Assembly: GCF_025231485.1 (NCBI RefSeq)
Contig: NZ_CP104003.1
Coordinates: forward strand, 2,418,001-2,482,000
Direction of reading: 5' to 3'
DNA: 64,000 bases
Origin: Salinirubellus salinus
GTDB lineage: Archaea > Halobacteriota > Halobacteria > Halobacteriales > Haloarculaceae
Below the pieces are notes generated by a model. It was not told the origin of the DNA and did not search any database. It worked only from the letters and a program-made list of their open reading frames with translations. The translations under genes and the position numbers were made by a program. This document shows, piece by piece, positions 43,724-55,897 of the stretch (positions are counted from its first letter, which is position 1; the number at the start of each line of letters is the position of its first letter).

Positions 43724-45907
43724 TCACGACCCGCGTATCAGGGCGACGTTGCCCAGGACGTCCCCCACGACGCGTTCCGTGACGGTCCCGAAGGGTATCC
43801 GGGACCCCTCGGGTCGTCCCGAGAGCCCGACACAGACGGTGTCGTACTCGCCGGTCGCCTCGACGACCGCCTGCCCGACGTCGTCGGCCACGACGACCTG
43901 TGTGTCGTACTCGTCGGGGTCGAGTCCCGCCGCCTCGGCAGCGTCGGTCACGACCGCCCGACCCCGCGTCTCGGCGTCCGAGTCGCTCCCCGCACCGGAG
44001 GACTGGACGTTCAGCAGGGTCGGCACGGTCCCGTCGACGGCCGCGAACTCGACCGCCTGGTGTGCGACGACCGGTCCGTTCGGTCCCGGCGCGACGAGGG
44101 CCACCGGCGTCCCGACGGTCTCGTCTCTGAGGTCGACGAGCGAGACGTCACAGCGGGCCTCCCGGACCACCGTGTCGACCGCCGAGCCGAAGACGTGCCC
44201 GTCGTGCTCGAGCGTCCCGTCCCAGCCGAGGATGACCTCGTCGGCCGCCTCCTCCTCGAGCACCTCGAGGAGGGCCTCGCCGACGTCCGGGGCGACCACC
44301 GCCCTGGTCCGGAGGGTGACGTTCATCCCGGCCGCGATGTCGTGGGCGTTCTCGAGGAGGTCTCGCTGGTGGTCCGCACGGTCCGCCTCGAGGTTCTGGA
44401 GCGGCGACGGGTGAGCGACCGGTGTGACGTTGACCGCGACGAGTTCGGGCGTCCCCCGGTCGGCGTTGGCGGTCGCGCTCGCCGCCGCGAGCCGGAGCAG
44501 CCCGTGCTGTGTCGCCGGGTTCGCCACCGGGACGACCACGCGGAACGGCTCGGTCGGTTCCCCGCGGATCGCCTCACGCAGGAGCCCCTCGCTCACGACG
44601 CGCCCCCGGGTGTAGGCGGCGTACCAGAGGACCCCGAAGCCGACGATGGCCGACCCGATGACGACGACGACGGTCGCCATCTGCGAGACGACCACGAGCG
44701 ACAGCACCACGCCGAGGATCGGGACGGCCGGGTAGAGGGGTCGTGGGAGCGCGAACGATGGGTCGTAGCCGTCCGGGTCGGCTCGCCGGAAGACGACGAG
44801 CGAGACGTGGACGAGCGAGTACGCGACGAGGAAACTGAAGCTCGCTGCCTCCGCGAGTAATGCGATGATTGTCTCCACCTCGAGCCCGACGAGGATGAGC
44901 AGTGCCGTCACGCCGCCGGTGGCCGCGATGGCACGGTGGGGCGTGTAGTACCGGGGGTGGCTCACGTTGAACCAGTCGGTGACGACCCCGTCTCGCCCCA
45001 TGGCGTAGATGACCCGCGAGGCGGCGAGGATGGAGGAGTTCGAACTCGAGATGGCGGCGATGATGGCGGCGAAGACGATGGCGACGACGCCCGCCGGGCC
45101 GAGGTAGACGATGGCCACGTCCGAGACGGGGATGGGGGAGTCGCCGAGCGACTCGAAGGGGATGACCCCCGTGCTGACGAGCATGACGAGGACGTAGAGG
45201 ATGGTCACCAACACCACCGAGAGGATCATCGAGAGCGGGATGATCCGGCTGGGGTTCTTGATCTCGCCCGCGACGGTGGCGATGATCTCGAAGCCGAGGA
45301 AGGAGATGAAGACGATGCCGGTCGTGGCGACGATACCGCCGGCGCCGAAGGGGGCGAACGGCTCGAGGTTCCCCGTATCGATGAAGAAGAGACCGACGGC
45401 GACGAAGACGAGGATGATGGCCGTCTCGGTCCCGATGGTGACGTTCTGGAAGGCGCTCGACTCCTCGGTCCCGTAGTAGTTGACCCCGAGGAGCAGAACC
45501 AGCCCCACGAGTCCGAGCCCGACGACGAAGCCCCGCCCGTCGAGGAACGGGATGGGCTCGACGAGGTACTGGCCGAAGCCGATCATGTAGAAGGCGCTCG
45601 CGAACATCAGCCCGGTCCACATCCCCCAGCCGACGACGGCCCCGAAGAGCCCGCCGAGCGCGCGGTTGACGTAGTGGTAGCTCCCACCCGCGATGGGCAT
45701 CCCGGTCGCGAGTTCGGAGAGCGAGAGCGCCGCGAGCAGCGCGACGAAGCCGGCGATGGCGTAGGAGATGGCGCTCGCGGGACCGGCGCTCTCGGCGGCG
45801 ATGCCCGGGAGGATGAATATCCCCGCGCCGATCATGGTCCCGCCACCGAGGGTCATCGCCTCGACGAAGCCGAGCGTTCGCTCGAGTTCGCCCCCGTCGG
45901 CGCTCAT
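43724..45907 (-). CDS. APC-family permease fused to C-terminal UspA domains
   Basis: A 727-aa protein. Residues 1-430 or so are an amino-acid/polyamine/organocation permease with about 12 helices: LGFVEAMTLGGGTMIGAGIF is the family TM1 motif, and FISFLGFEIIATVAGEIKNP the TM6 region. A hydrophilic part of about 270 residues follows with two UspA-like domains (about 455-590 and 605-727): RVVVPVANPATQHGLLRLAA, then DEVILGWDGTLEHDGHVFGS, and TVCVGLSGRPEGSRIPFGTV. UspA domains bind ATP or nucleotides, so transport may be regulated by energy or stress. It is preceded by two stand-alone UspA genes on the same strand. Confidence 0.9.
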   Translation of the reverse strand: MSADGGELERTLGFVEAMTLGGGTMIGAGIFILPGIAAESAGPASAISYAIAGFVALLAALSLSELATGMPIAGGSYHYVNRALGGLFGAVVGWGMWTGLMFASAFYMIGFGQYLVEPIPFLDGRGFVVGLGLVGLVLLLGVNYYGTEESSAFQNVTIGTETAIILVFVAVGLFFIDTGNLEPFAPFGAGGIVATTGIVFISFLGFEIIATVAGEIKNPSRIIPLSMILSVVLVTILYVLVMLVSTGVIPFESLGDSPIPVSDVAIVYLGPAGVVAIVFAAIIAAISSSNSSILAASRVIYAMGRDGVVTDWFNVSHPRYYTPHRAIAATGGVTALLILVGLEVETIIALLAEAASFSFLVAYSLVHVSLVVFRRADPDGYDPSFALPRPLYPAVPILGVVLSLVVVSQMATVVVVIGSAIVGFGVLWYAAYTRGRVVSEGLLREAIRGEPTEPFRVVVPVANPATQHGLLRLAAASATANADRGTPELVAVNVTPVAHPSPLQNLEADRADHQRDLLENAHDIAAGMNVTLRTRAVVAPDVGEALLEVLEEEAADEVILGWDGTLEHDGHVFGSAVDTVVREARCDVSLVDLRDETVGTPVALVAPGPNGPVVAHQAVEFAAVDGTVPTLLNVQSSGAGSDSDAETRGRAVVTDAAEAAGLDPDEYDTQVVVADDVGQAVVEATGEYDTVCVGLSGRPEGSRIPFGTVTERVVGDVLGNVALIRGS

Positions 45908-45938
45908 CCGTCCGTCCCCCCGTGCTCGATCCGGTGGG

Positions 45939-46646
45939 TCATTCGACGTCCCTCACGATGAGCGCCGGGCCGTCGAGGGCATCGACGATGCCCGAGAGCA
46001 CGTCCCCGATGATGCGCTCCCGGAGCGACGGGTCGGTCTCGCCGAGGACGACGAGGTCGTACTCCCGGCCCAGTTCGACGATGTCCGTCTGCGGGTCACC
46101 CCCCTCTCCGAGCCGCCAGTCGATCCGGTCGCGGTCGACCCCGTACTCGACCAGTCGGTCGACGGCACCCATCAGGAGGAGTTCTCCCTGACTCGGGTCG
46201 GTGTCCTCCGGAACGGAGTTGAACAGGGTGGCTGTCTCGTCGCCCGCCAACAGCAGGTCGGCGACGACCCCGAGGATACGGTCGAGGTTCACGTCCCCCC
46301 GGAGCGGAACGAGGATGCGGTCGACGGTCGTCGCACGGCCGGCCGTCAGCACCGCGTTGCAATCGTACTCGTCGGCGATCCGGTCGATGGTGGCCTCGCG
46401 GTCGTGAGTGAACACGAGCACCTCGTCGTGAGTGGCGTGCCCCGCGGCGACCGCGTCCAGCCGCTCGGCGGCCGTGGAGCCGTGCTGGTCCCTGACCAGT
46501 GCCGGTTCGGCCTGGTCCGGGACCGGGAAGTACCCGAGGAGTACCACCTCGACGGCGCCGAGGTGGTCGAGGACGTCGAGCGGGGGGAGCTCGGCCTCCG
46601 AGACGTCGACCGGGACGAGGATGGTCAGGTCACCGAGACGGGTCAT
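45939..46646 (-). CDS. UspA family protein
   Basis: A 235-aa protein with a two-part Usp-like arrangement: LTILVPVDVSEAELPPLDVL at the start, then VDRILVPLRGDVNLDRILGV and YDLVVLGETDPSLRERIIGD near the end. The ATP-binding GxxG(9)GS of classical UspA is degenerate. The ATG at 46646 fits a TATA-like ccattatacc (minus strand, 46671-46680) about 28 bp upstream, suggesting a leaderless mRNA. It is probably cotranscribed with the APC-UspA permease 31 bp downstream. Confidence 0.8.
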   Translation of the reverse strand: MTRLGDLTILVPVDVSEAELPPLDVLDHLGAVEVVLLGYFPVPDQAEPALVRDQHGSTAAERLDAVAAGHATHDEVLVFTHDREATIDRIADEYDCNAVLTAGRATTVDRILVPLRGDVNLDRILGVVADLLLAGDETATLFNSVPEDTDPSQGELLLMGAVDRLVEYGVDRDRIDWRLGEGGDPQTDIVELGREYDLVVLGETDPSLRERIIGDVLSGIVDALDGPALIVRDVE

Positions 46647-46896
46647 GTTGGCACACATCTGCCCCGACCGGGTATAATGGTTCCCGGAGGGAGGGGGCCA
46701 CGACACCGGGGGGGAGTGGTCGGTGCAGTGGTGGCTCGGGCCGTCGGACGCCGGAGTCGACGGTCGTGCGCTCTAGTCCGGCCGGACCTGCCGCCCGCGA
46801 GTCACCCTGTCGTCGACCTCGAGGACATCGTGGCGGCGGTCGCGGACCGGGGAGGCTATCGGCGAGCCCGGCGAACGTCGGCCGGACAGACGAGGG

Positions 46897-47766
46897 TCAC
46901 CTCGGCTTCGCGACGGTCACGACGGGAACCGGTGCGGAGCGGACGGTCTTCTCGGCGACGCTCCCGAGCAGGATGCGGTCCGTCCCACGTCTCCCCGTCG
47001 TCCCCATCCCGACGGCGTGGACGTCGTTCGCCTCGATACAGTCGAGGATCACGCTCGCTGGGCGTCCGTGTTCGACGTGCTGGACGACGTCCGTGACCCC
47101 GTGCGTCTCGGCGGCCGAGACGACGCTCTCGACGGCCTCGGTCGCGGCCTGCTCGCTCTCCTTCCCGGCTATCGTCGAGCGGATGTCCGGCCCCAGCGCG
47201 GAGTCGTCCACGACCGAGAGGACGTGGACGGTGGCGTCGAGTGCCGCCGCGAACTCGAGGACGTGGTCGGCGGCGTGTGTCGCGGCGGCGCTGCCGTCGG
47301 TCGGGACGAGCACGTTCTCGTAGGGGAAGGTGAGCGTCTCGTCTGGCTGCATCCTGACCGAGAGGACGGGCACAGAGGAGAGCCGGACGACCTTCTCGGA
47401 GACGCTCCCGGCGAGATACCGGGAGAGGCCTTCGCGCCCGTGGGTCGGCATCACGATCAGGTCCTGGTCGTACGCCTCGGCGTACTCGACGATGGTGGGG
47501 GCGGGATTGCCCTGGAGGACGTCGGTCCGGTGCGAGACGCCAAGCGTCTCCAGCGTCTTGGCGGCTTCCTCGACGATGTCCCGTCCCTCGCGTTCGAGGA
47601 CGTCGACGGTCTGTCCGTCGACGACCGTGACGCTGTCCCGGTTCGTGTCCGCCACGTAGAGCACCCGGATGGTCGCGTCGGCCCAGTGGGCGAGCTCGGC
47701 GGCGTGGTGGAGCACTGCGGCGGCGCCGTCGCTGCCGTCGAACGGGAGGAGTACGTTGTCGTACAT
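46897..47766 (-). CDS. Tandem UspA stress protein
   Basis: A 289-aa protein of two complete UspA domains (about 1-142 and 148-289). Both begin with the nucleotide-binding strand (MYDNVLLPFDGSDGAAAVLH and YENVLVPTDGSAAATHAADH) and end with the ATP-loop pattern GxxGxxxxxxGSVxxKVVR (MPTHGREGLSRYLAGSVSEK; MGTTGRRGTDRILLGSVAEK). The protein is cytoplasmic. It lies upstream of the second UspA gene and the APC permease on the same strand, with a 250-bp gap that has no visible gene. Confidence 0.9.
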   Translation of the reverse strand: MYDNVLLPFDGSDGAAAVLHHAAELAHWADATIRVLYVADTNRDSVTVVDGQTVDVLEREGRDIVEEAAKTLETLGVSHRTDVLQGNPAPTIVEYAEAYDQDLIVMPTHGREGLSRYLAGSVSEKVVRLSSVPVLSVRMQPDETLTFPYENVLVPTDGSAAATHAADHVLEFAAALDATVHVLSVVDDSALGPDIRSTIAGKESEQAATEAVESVVSAAETHGVTDVVQHVEHGRPASVILDCIEANDVHAVGMGTTGRRGTDRILLGSVAEKTVRSAPVPVVTVAKPR

Positions 47767-47838
47767 GGAGCGAGTACGCGAGACTAGGTCACCCACGCGT
47801 CTAATGGTTTTCACCGGCGACCGCCCGGTCACCGGCGG

Positions 47839-49227
47839 TCACTCGGAATCGTCCTTCTCGACCGACGAGCCCTCCTCGATGGTGCGGTCGACCTCTCGGT
47901 CGACGGTCACCCGCACCTTCTGGATGCGGGTGTCCTCCACCTGTTCGGCCCGCAGCGTCACGTTCTCGTACTCGAACGTCTCGCCCTGCTCGACGAGGCG
48001 GCCGGCACGGTTGAAGATGAAACCGGCGATGGTCTCGAACTCCTCGCCCTCCGGGAGGTCAATGCCGAGGGCCTCGTTGACCTCGTCGATGTTGACCTCC
48101 CCACGGGCCAGCACCTCCGTGTCGTCGACGAAATCCAGCGGGTGTTCCTCCCCGCCCACCAGTATCTCGCCGACGATCTCCTCGAGGACGTCCTCCATCG
48201 TGATGAGACCCTCCGTGGCGCCGAACTCGTCGATGACGATCACCATGTGGAGCCGATTCTCGCGCATCTCCGAGAGGAGTTCGTCGACGTTCTTCGACTC
48301 GGGGACGTGGAGTGGCGGCGTGACCACGTCGCGCACCCGGAGGTCGGTCGCACCGTCGTAGTCCACCCCCTCCAGATTCCGGATGTCGAACACGCCGATC
48401 ACGTCGTCCAGCGACCCCTCGTAGGCCGGCAGCCGGGCGTGGCCCGACTGGATACACTGCTCGACCGCCTCCTGCACGGTCGCGTCCCCGGAGACGGCCG
48501 CCATGTCGAGCCGTGGCGTCATCACCTCCTTGGCGGAGGCGTCGGTGAACCGCAGGGCGCGCTGGAGCATCTGACGTTCCTCCTCGTCGAGGACGCCCTC
48601 GCGCTCCCCCGTCTTGATGATGTTCCGGATCTCGTCACGGGTGACGTACGTCGACTCGATGGACGGGTTCCCGCCGGTGACCCGGTTCACGAGGCCCGTC
48701 AGATAGTAGAACAGGGTGATGAGCGGCCACAGTACCTTCTCGACCACTTTCAGCCCCCGGGCGACACGCCGGGCGTGCACCTCGGTGTTCTCGACGGCGT
48801 AGGACTTCGGCGCGCTCTCGCCGAATATCAGCACCATCGACGTGATGCCGAGCGACGAGACGACGACGGCCGTGCCAGCGTCGAAGTAGAAGCCGACGAT
48901 GGTCGTCGAGACGGAGGACATCGTGATGTTGACCATGTTGTTCCCCACGAGGATGGTCACGAGCAGGCGGTGGGGGTCTTCCTTGAGCGACTTGACCGCC
49001 CGTGCGCCGCGCAACCCCTGCTCGACCATCGCGTCGATCTGGTGCGCCGGCAGAGAGAACATCGCGATCTCCGACGACGAGAAGAATCCAGACCCCACGA
49101 GGAGCAGCAAGATCAGCACGACGCCGATAGCGGTGACTGTCGTCTGCCCCAGTTCGACACCGACGATGGGCACGGTGTACTGTAGGAGACCGGCCGTAGA
49201 TGCTGCTGTGAGCGGGGATGGCCACAT
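47839..49227 (-). CDS. CNNM/CorC (HlyC)-type transporter-associated protein
   Basis: A 462-aa protein: an N-terminal CNNM/DUF21 membrane domain (four helices, with GSGFFSSSEIAMFSL and LLVTILVGNNMVNITMSS), a CBS pair (VMTPRLDMAAVSGDATVQE; MRENRLHMVIVIDEFGATEG), and a C-terminal CorC_HlyC domain (RGEVNIDEVNEALGIDLPEG). Members of this family take part in Mg/Co homeostasis or sodium-linked export. The ATG at 49227 is preferred to an upstream in-frame start at 49242. Confidence 0.9.
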   Translation of the reverse strand: MWPSPLTAASTAGLLQYTVPIVGVELGQTTVTAIGVVLILLLLVGSGFFSSSEIAMFSLPAHQIDAMVEQGLRGARAVKSLKEDPHRLLVTILVGNNMVNITMSSVSTTIVGFYFDAGTAVVVSSLGITSMVLIFGESAPKSYAVENTEVHARRVARGLKVVEKVLWPLITLFYYLTGLVNRVTGGNPSIESTYVTRDEIRNIIKTGEREGVLDEEERQMLQRALRFTDASAKEVMTPRLDMAAVSGDATVQEAVEQCIQSGHARLPAYEGSLDDVIGVFDIRNLEGVDYDGATDLRVRDVVTPPLHVPESKNVDELLSEMRENRLHMVIVIDEFGATEGLITMEDVLEEIVGEILVGGEEHPLDFVDDTEVLARGEVNIDEVNEALGIDLPEGEEFETIAGFIFNRAGRLVEQGETFEYENVTLRAEQVEDTRIQKVRVTVDREVDRTIEEGSSVEKDDSE

Positions 49228-49429
49228 AGTACCACCCAGCACCCGAACGGAAAAGTAACTCCTGATAGCGGGGTCCCGAGTTCACGAACCGGGGTCACAC
49301 GAACGTGTATCGCGTAACTGCTTGGACGTCTGGCTGACCGATCTTGGCTGACCGGCTCGTGCCCGCGACACGGCACGGCCGCGACGAACTAGCACCGCCA
49401 TCGTGGGACGGACGGGTCGACCGAGGGCG

Positions 49430-50830
49430 TCACCCGAACGGGCCGCCACCGCCACCCATGCCGCCCATCCCGCCACCGCCGCCGCCCTGCTGTTGCATCT
49501 GCTTCATCATCCGCTGCATGTCCGAGTCGCCCATCCCCTGGAACTGCTTCATCATCCGGGACATCATCTTGTGCTGTTCCAGCAGTTCACGGACTGTCTC
49601 CTCCGGTTTCCCGGAGCCACGCGAGATACGCTCGATGCGCGTCTTCCCGATGGATCGCGGGTTCTCCAGCTCCTCCTCGCTCATCGAGTCCATGATGACC
49701 TTGAACGACTGCATCCGCTCCTGCGTGACGTCCATCGCGTCGTCCGGCAGCTGGTCCATCAGGCCGCCGCCGAGGCCGGGGATCATATCGAGCACCTGGC
49801 TCAGCGGCCCCATCTTGTTCATCGCGTCCATCTGCCGGCGCATGTCCTTCAGGGTGAACTCACCCTTCATCATGTCCTCGGGGTCCCAGTCCTCGTCCTC
49901 GGCCTCCTGCTCGGACATGGCCCGCTCGACGCGCTCGGCGAGCTGTTTCAGGTCACCCATCCCGAGCAGTCGGGAGATGAAGCCGTTGGGCTCGAACCGC
50001 TCGATGTCCGCGACCTCCTCACCGGTCCCGAGGAACGCGATGGTGGAGTCGGTCTGGTCGACCGCGGCGAGCGCCCCACCACCCTTCGCGGTACCGTCCA
50101 GTTTGGTGATGACGACGCCGTCGATGCCGACCGCGTCACCGAACGCCTTCGCCTGGTCCTTCGCGCCCTGCCCGATGGCGGCGTCCAGCACCAGCAGATT
50201 GCGGTCCGGGGCGACCAGTTCCTCGATGGACTTCAGCTCCTCGATGAGCGTCTCGTTCAGCCCCGAGCGACCCGAGGTGTCCACGATGCGGATGTCGGCG
50301 TCCGCGGTCTCCTCGAGCCCCTTGCGGGCGATCTCGACGGGGTCCTCCTCGTCCGGGTCGCCGTAGAAGTCGACCTCGGCCCGCTCACACATCTGCTTGG
50401 CCTGGTCGTACGCACCCGGCCGGAACGTGTCGGTCTGGATGACCGCCGGACGGAGGCCCTTCTTCGAGAACCACCACGCCATCTTCGCCGCCGTCGTGGT
50501 CTTACCGGACCCCTGCAGCCCGGCGAGCAGGATGGTCTGCGACTCGAGGGGGAGGTCCGTGGACTCGCCGACGAGCGCGACGAGTTCCTCGTAGACGATG
50601 CGGAGGACGTGGTCGCGCGCGGAGGTGCCGCCCGGCGGCTCCTCGTTCAGCGCCCGCTCCTCGATGGACGAGGAGAGCTCCTGCACCAGTGCGATGTCGA
50701 CGTCGGCCTGGATGAGCGAACGCTGGATCTCCTTGACGATCTCCGCGACGTCCTCCTCACTGAGGCGTGACTTCCCCCGGAGTTTGTCGAGGGAACCGCG
50801 AAGAGAACTCCCGAGATTGTCGAGTACCAT
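49430..50830 (-). CDS. srp54: Signal recognition particle protein SRP54
   Basis: GTPase subunit of SRP that binds signal sequences on ribosomes and delivers them to FtsY. The 466-aa protein has an N domain, a G domain with [53 protein letters not shown] and [15 protein letters not shown], and a Met-rich M domain ending [20 protein letters not shown]. 7S RNA was not found in the window. The receptor gene ftsY lies 9 kb away in the ribosomal-protein operon. Confidence 0.96.
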   Translation of the reverse strand: MVLDNLGSSLRGSLDKLRGKSRLSEEDVAEIVKEIQRSLIQADVDIALVQELSSSIEERALNEEPPGGTSARDHVLRIVYEELVALVGESTDLPLESQTILLAGLQGSGKTTTAAKMAWWFSKKGLRPAVIQTDTFRPGAYDQAKQMCERAEVDFYGDPDEEDPVEIARKGLEETADADIRIVDTSGRSGLNETLIEELKSIEELVAPDRNLLVLDAAIGQGAKDQAKAFGDAVGIDGVVITKLDGTAKGGGALAAVDQTDSTIAFLGTGEEVADIERFEPNGFISRLLGMGDLKQLAERVERAMSEQEAEDEDWDPEDMMKGEFTLKDMRRQMDAMNKMGPLSQVLDMIPGLGGGLMDQLPDDAMDVTQERMQSFKVIMDSMSEEELENPRSIGKTRIERISRGSGKPEETVRELLEQHKMMSRMMKQFQGMGDSDMQRMMKQMQQQGGGGGGMGGMGGGGGPFG

Positions 50831-50994
50831 TTGCTCGGGCTACGCGGTGGGGACGGTAAACGCTTTTCCGTCGACTTCAGTGGCGCCCCACCTACCCGAA
50901 CCGTGGAAAGTGCCGTTCGTTTTGTAGAAACACACCCGTGGCTCGTAGAGTTCCCCGTGAGATATTTAGCCGTAATAAGTAAACAGGTTGAACA

Positions 50995-51570
50995 GTGACG
51001 ATTGACGACGTTCCGGGGGTCACTTTCGCGCTCGCGGTGGGGATGGGGGCAATCCATATGGCCTCGCCAGCTATCACGCCTCTGTCTTACACCGCCCTCG
51101 CGCCGTGGATGCACGCGGGGGTCGACCACTTGTTGAACAACCTCCTCGTGTTCACTCTACTCGGTGCGTGGGTCGAGAGGCGTTTGGGTTGGGCCAAGTT
51201 TCTCTTCGTCAGCATGGTGATGGCGTATCTTGCTCTCTACCTTCCAATCGTGTTCGGATACGGTGAGCTATCGAGAGGAGCAAGCGGTCTGACGATGGCT
51301 CTGACGGGGTATGCAATTCTGGCCTTGCTCGTCACTTTTACCGAGCAGCTCGAAACCTTGGATGTCGGGACAGGAGAGGGGCTCTTCTCTTTTGGAATTT
51401 TGCTCGTCTTAGTGTACTTGACGGTAGATGCGTGGCAGACTGTCCAGCGATTCGTGGGAGTCGAACCGCGACCCGACGGTGTGGCTGTGTCAGCACACTT
51501 GACTGGGCTCGTTCTAGGAATGGTGTGGTTCGGCTGGCGGATGGTTCGGTACGGCCTGACCGACGCCTGA
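50995..51570 (+). CDS. Rhomboid-family intramembrane serine protease
   Basis: A 191-aa membrane protein with about five to six helices. The rhomboid signature is present: WMHAGVDHLLNNLLVFTLLG (conserved His and Asn of TM2), SRGASGLTMALTG with the GASG catalytic serine, and AVSAHLTGLVLG with the catalytic His. The GTG at 50995 is used because a TATA-like gatatttag (50961-50969) lies about 30 bp upstream. The gene is noticeably richer in A and T than its neighbours srp54 and aconitase, which suggests later acquisition. Confidence 0.85.
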   Translation: MTIDDVPGVTFALAVGMGAIHMASPAITPLSYTALAPWMHAGVDHLLNNLLVFTLLGAWVERRLGWAKFLFVSMVMAYLALYLPIVFGYGELSRGASGLTMALTGYAILALLVTFTEQLETLDVGTGEGLFSFGILLVLVYLTVDAWQTVQRFVGVEPRPDGVAVSAHLTGLVLGMVWFGWRMVRYGLTDA

Positions 51571-51724
51571 GGGTCATAAGCACCCGAACTACACCCTGTA
51601 TTTGTCAGGGTTGCAGACATAGTCCAGCTACTAGGTCTCTATAATCACGACGAGATTGGCCAGAACATCCAGCGAGGCGGGAACCGCCGACACCTTTCAA
51701 TACCCCCACACGCTATCCCCATCA

Positions 51725-54502
<2,778 letters not shown>

Positions 54503-54514
54503 GCGGTTCGGCCC

Positions 54515-55249
54515 CTACGTCTCTGTCAGCCGCTCGGCCAGCGGGTCGAGGTGGCCGTGGCCGACGACAGCGACCACGTCACCCGCCCCCCGGAGCGCCG
54601 CGAGCCGCTCGGCCATGTGCGCCTCGCGGGTCTCGTCGCGGAATCGGACCGCACGCGGCGGCGTGAGCACGGCCAGCACGGAGTGCGTGCGTTCGATGTG
54701 CTCGCGCTCGTCGGCCGCCTGCCGTGCCGGGTCGTCCGGGACGTCGCCGTAGGGCACGGGCGTGTCCACCTCGACACGGAGCGAGGTGAGCGTGGCGAGC
54801 GTGGCGGCCGCACGGCAGGCGAGCGCGGTCCGGCCGACGGCGACGACGCCGCGGGCCACCTGCCGGACCGTACCGAGCGAGGCGCGCTCCCCGAGCATCG
54901 TCCGTGCGAGCCTCCCGAGGAACCCGAGCGACGGGCCGTCGATACCCACGACGCGGTCGGTGCCCGCGGCCTGTACGGCGGCACTCATCTCCCCACCGAA
55001 CACGGGCGGCGAACGCTCGTCGGCGGCGTACTGCTCGTACAGCGGCACCGCGAGCGGCGGCACCTCGAGAGCGAGGACGTCCGGGTCGGCGTCGGCGACG
55101 ACCTGCGCGGCCCGGTAGACGCTCGCGGGGTGGTCGTGGACGACGCCGACGAGCGTCACCGTCCCGTCGGTGCTGGCGAGTCGGCGGACGTGCTCGCCCG
55201 TCGCGCGGGGGTCCAGCGGGTGTTCGTCCGTGCGGTCTCCGTCCGTCAT
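54515..55249 (-). CDS. TraB/ChaN-like domain protein
   Basis: A 244-aa protein of the TraB/TIKI superfamily. The N-terminal TVTLVGVVHDHPASVYR supplies the first conserved His (GxxHxxp pattern), then PDVLALEVPPLAVPLYEQY has the conserved Glu, GGEMSAAVQAA and VVGIDGPSLGFLGR the core, and VVAVVGHGHLDPLAERL the final GxxHxxxL motif. The superfamily includes metal-dependent hydrolases, but the substrate here is unknown. It is convergent with aconitase (12 nt between stops). Confidence 0.75.
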   Translation of the reverse strand: MTDGDRTDEHPLDPRATGEHVRRLASTDGTVTLVGVVHDHPASVYRAAQVVADADPDVLALEVPPLAVPLYEQYAADERSPPVFGGEMSAAVQAAGTDRVVGIDGPSLGFLGRLARTMLGERASLGTVRQVARGVVAVGRTALACRAAATLATLTSLRVEVDTPVPYGDVPDDPARQAADEREHIERTHSVLAVLTPPRAVRFRDETREAHMAERLAALRGAGDVVAVVGHGHLDPLAERLTET

Positions 55250-55443
55250 CGGGTGGGGGCGGGAGTGGGGGTGGGTCGCGGCGCAGACACTGCTCGGCTA
55301 CACCGAGTGAGGGACGGAACGAGACGCTAGCGTCGGAGTCAGAAACTGACCGTCGCGTGGCCGAGCGCACGGCGGCCGTGGGTGTCGACACCGGCGTCGA
55401 AAATGGTGTGTCGCAGGCGGTGCCACGGGACACCGGGCCGGCG

Positions 55444-55680
55444 TCAGTACTTCAGTCGTATCTCGTCGTCCGTTATCGAGTCGACCTGGTGTTGCTCGAT
55501 GGCGTAGTCGTCCGCGTCCATCGCGTCCCAGCCGAGCCGGGACATGATCTTCTCGGCGATGTTCGGGTCGGAGTCGATGTACGCCTTGCCGGCCGTCTCG
55601 TCCACGTTCGTGACCATCCCGACCGTCTCGCCGTCCTTGTTCACGACACGTTTGCCCTGTTCGTCTGCTGTTATCTTCAT
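55444..55680 (-). CDS. PRC-barrel-like small protein
   Basis: A 78-aa acidic protein, MKITADEQGKRVVNKDGETV and then GMVTNVDETAGKAYIDSDP, resembling the PRC-barrel/DUF2171 type: a small six-stranded barrel. Its C-terminus HQVDSITDDEIRLKY fits the last strand of the barrel. Such proteins in haloarchaea are often linked to cell division or RNA metabolism, but that is not deducible here. Its gene is isolated, and its promoter region faces the S9 peptidase gene. Confidence 0.75.
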   Translation of the reverse strand: MKITADEQGKRVVNKDGETVGMVTNVDETAGKAYIDSDPNIAEKIMSRLGWDAMDADDYAIEQHQVDSITDDEIRLKY

Positions 55681-55897
55681 GGGATCACCGCACCCGTGCG
55701 TGGCCGCTCTGCGGCTTCGTTACTCGGCGTGTAGTCCCTCCACGACCGGTGACGGTGCCGGTAGCGAGACGTTACTCGGACCACAGTGGCGACGCCCAGC
55801 CGGCCGTGGGGGGTGGACGGCCCCCCGCCGCGGTCCGGCCGACGGCGGCCCCTTCCGCCACCCGTAGGTTGAGGGTTCCGAGGGCCGGTCCTCGGGT

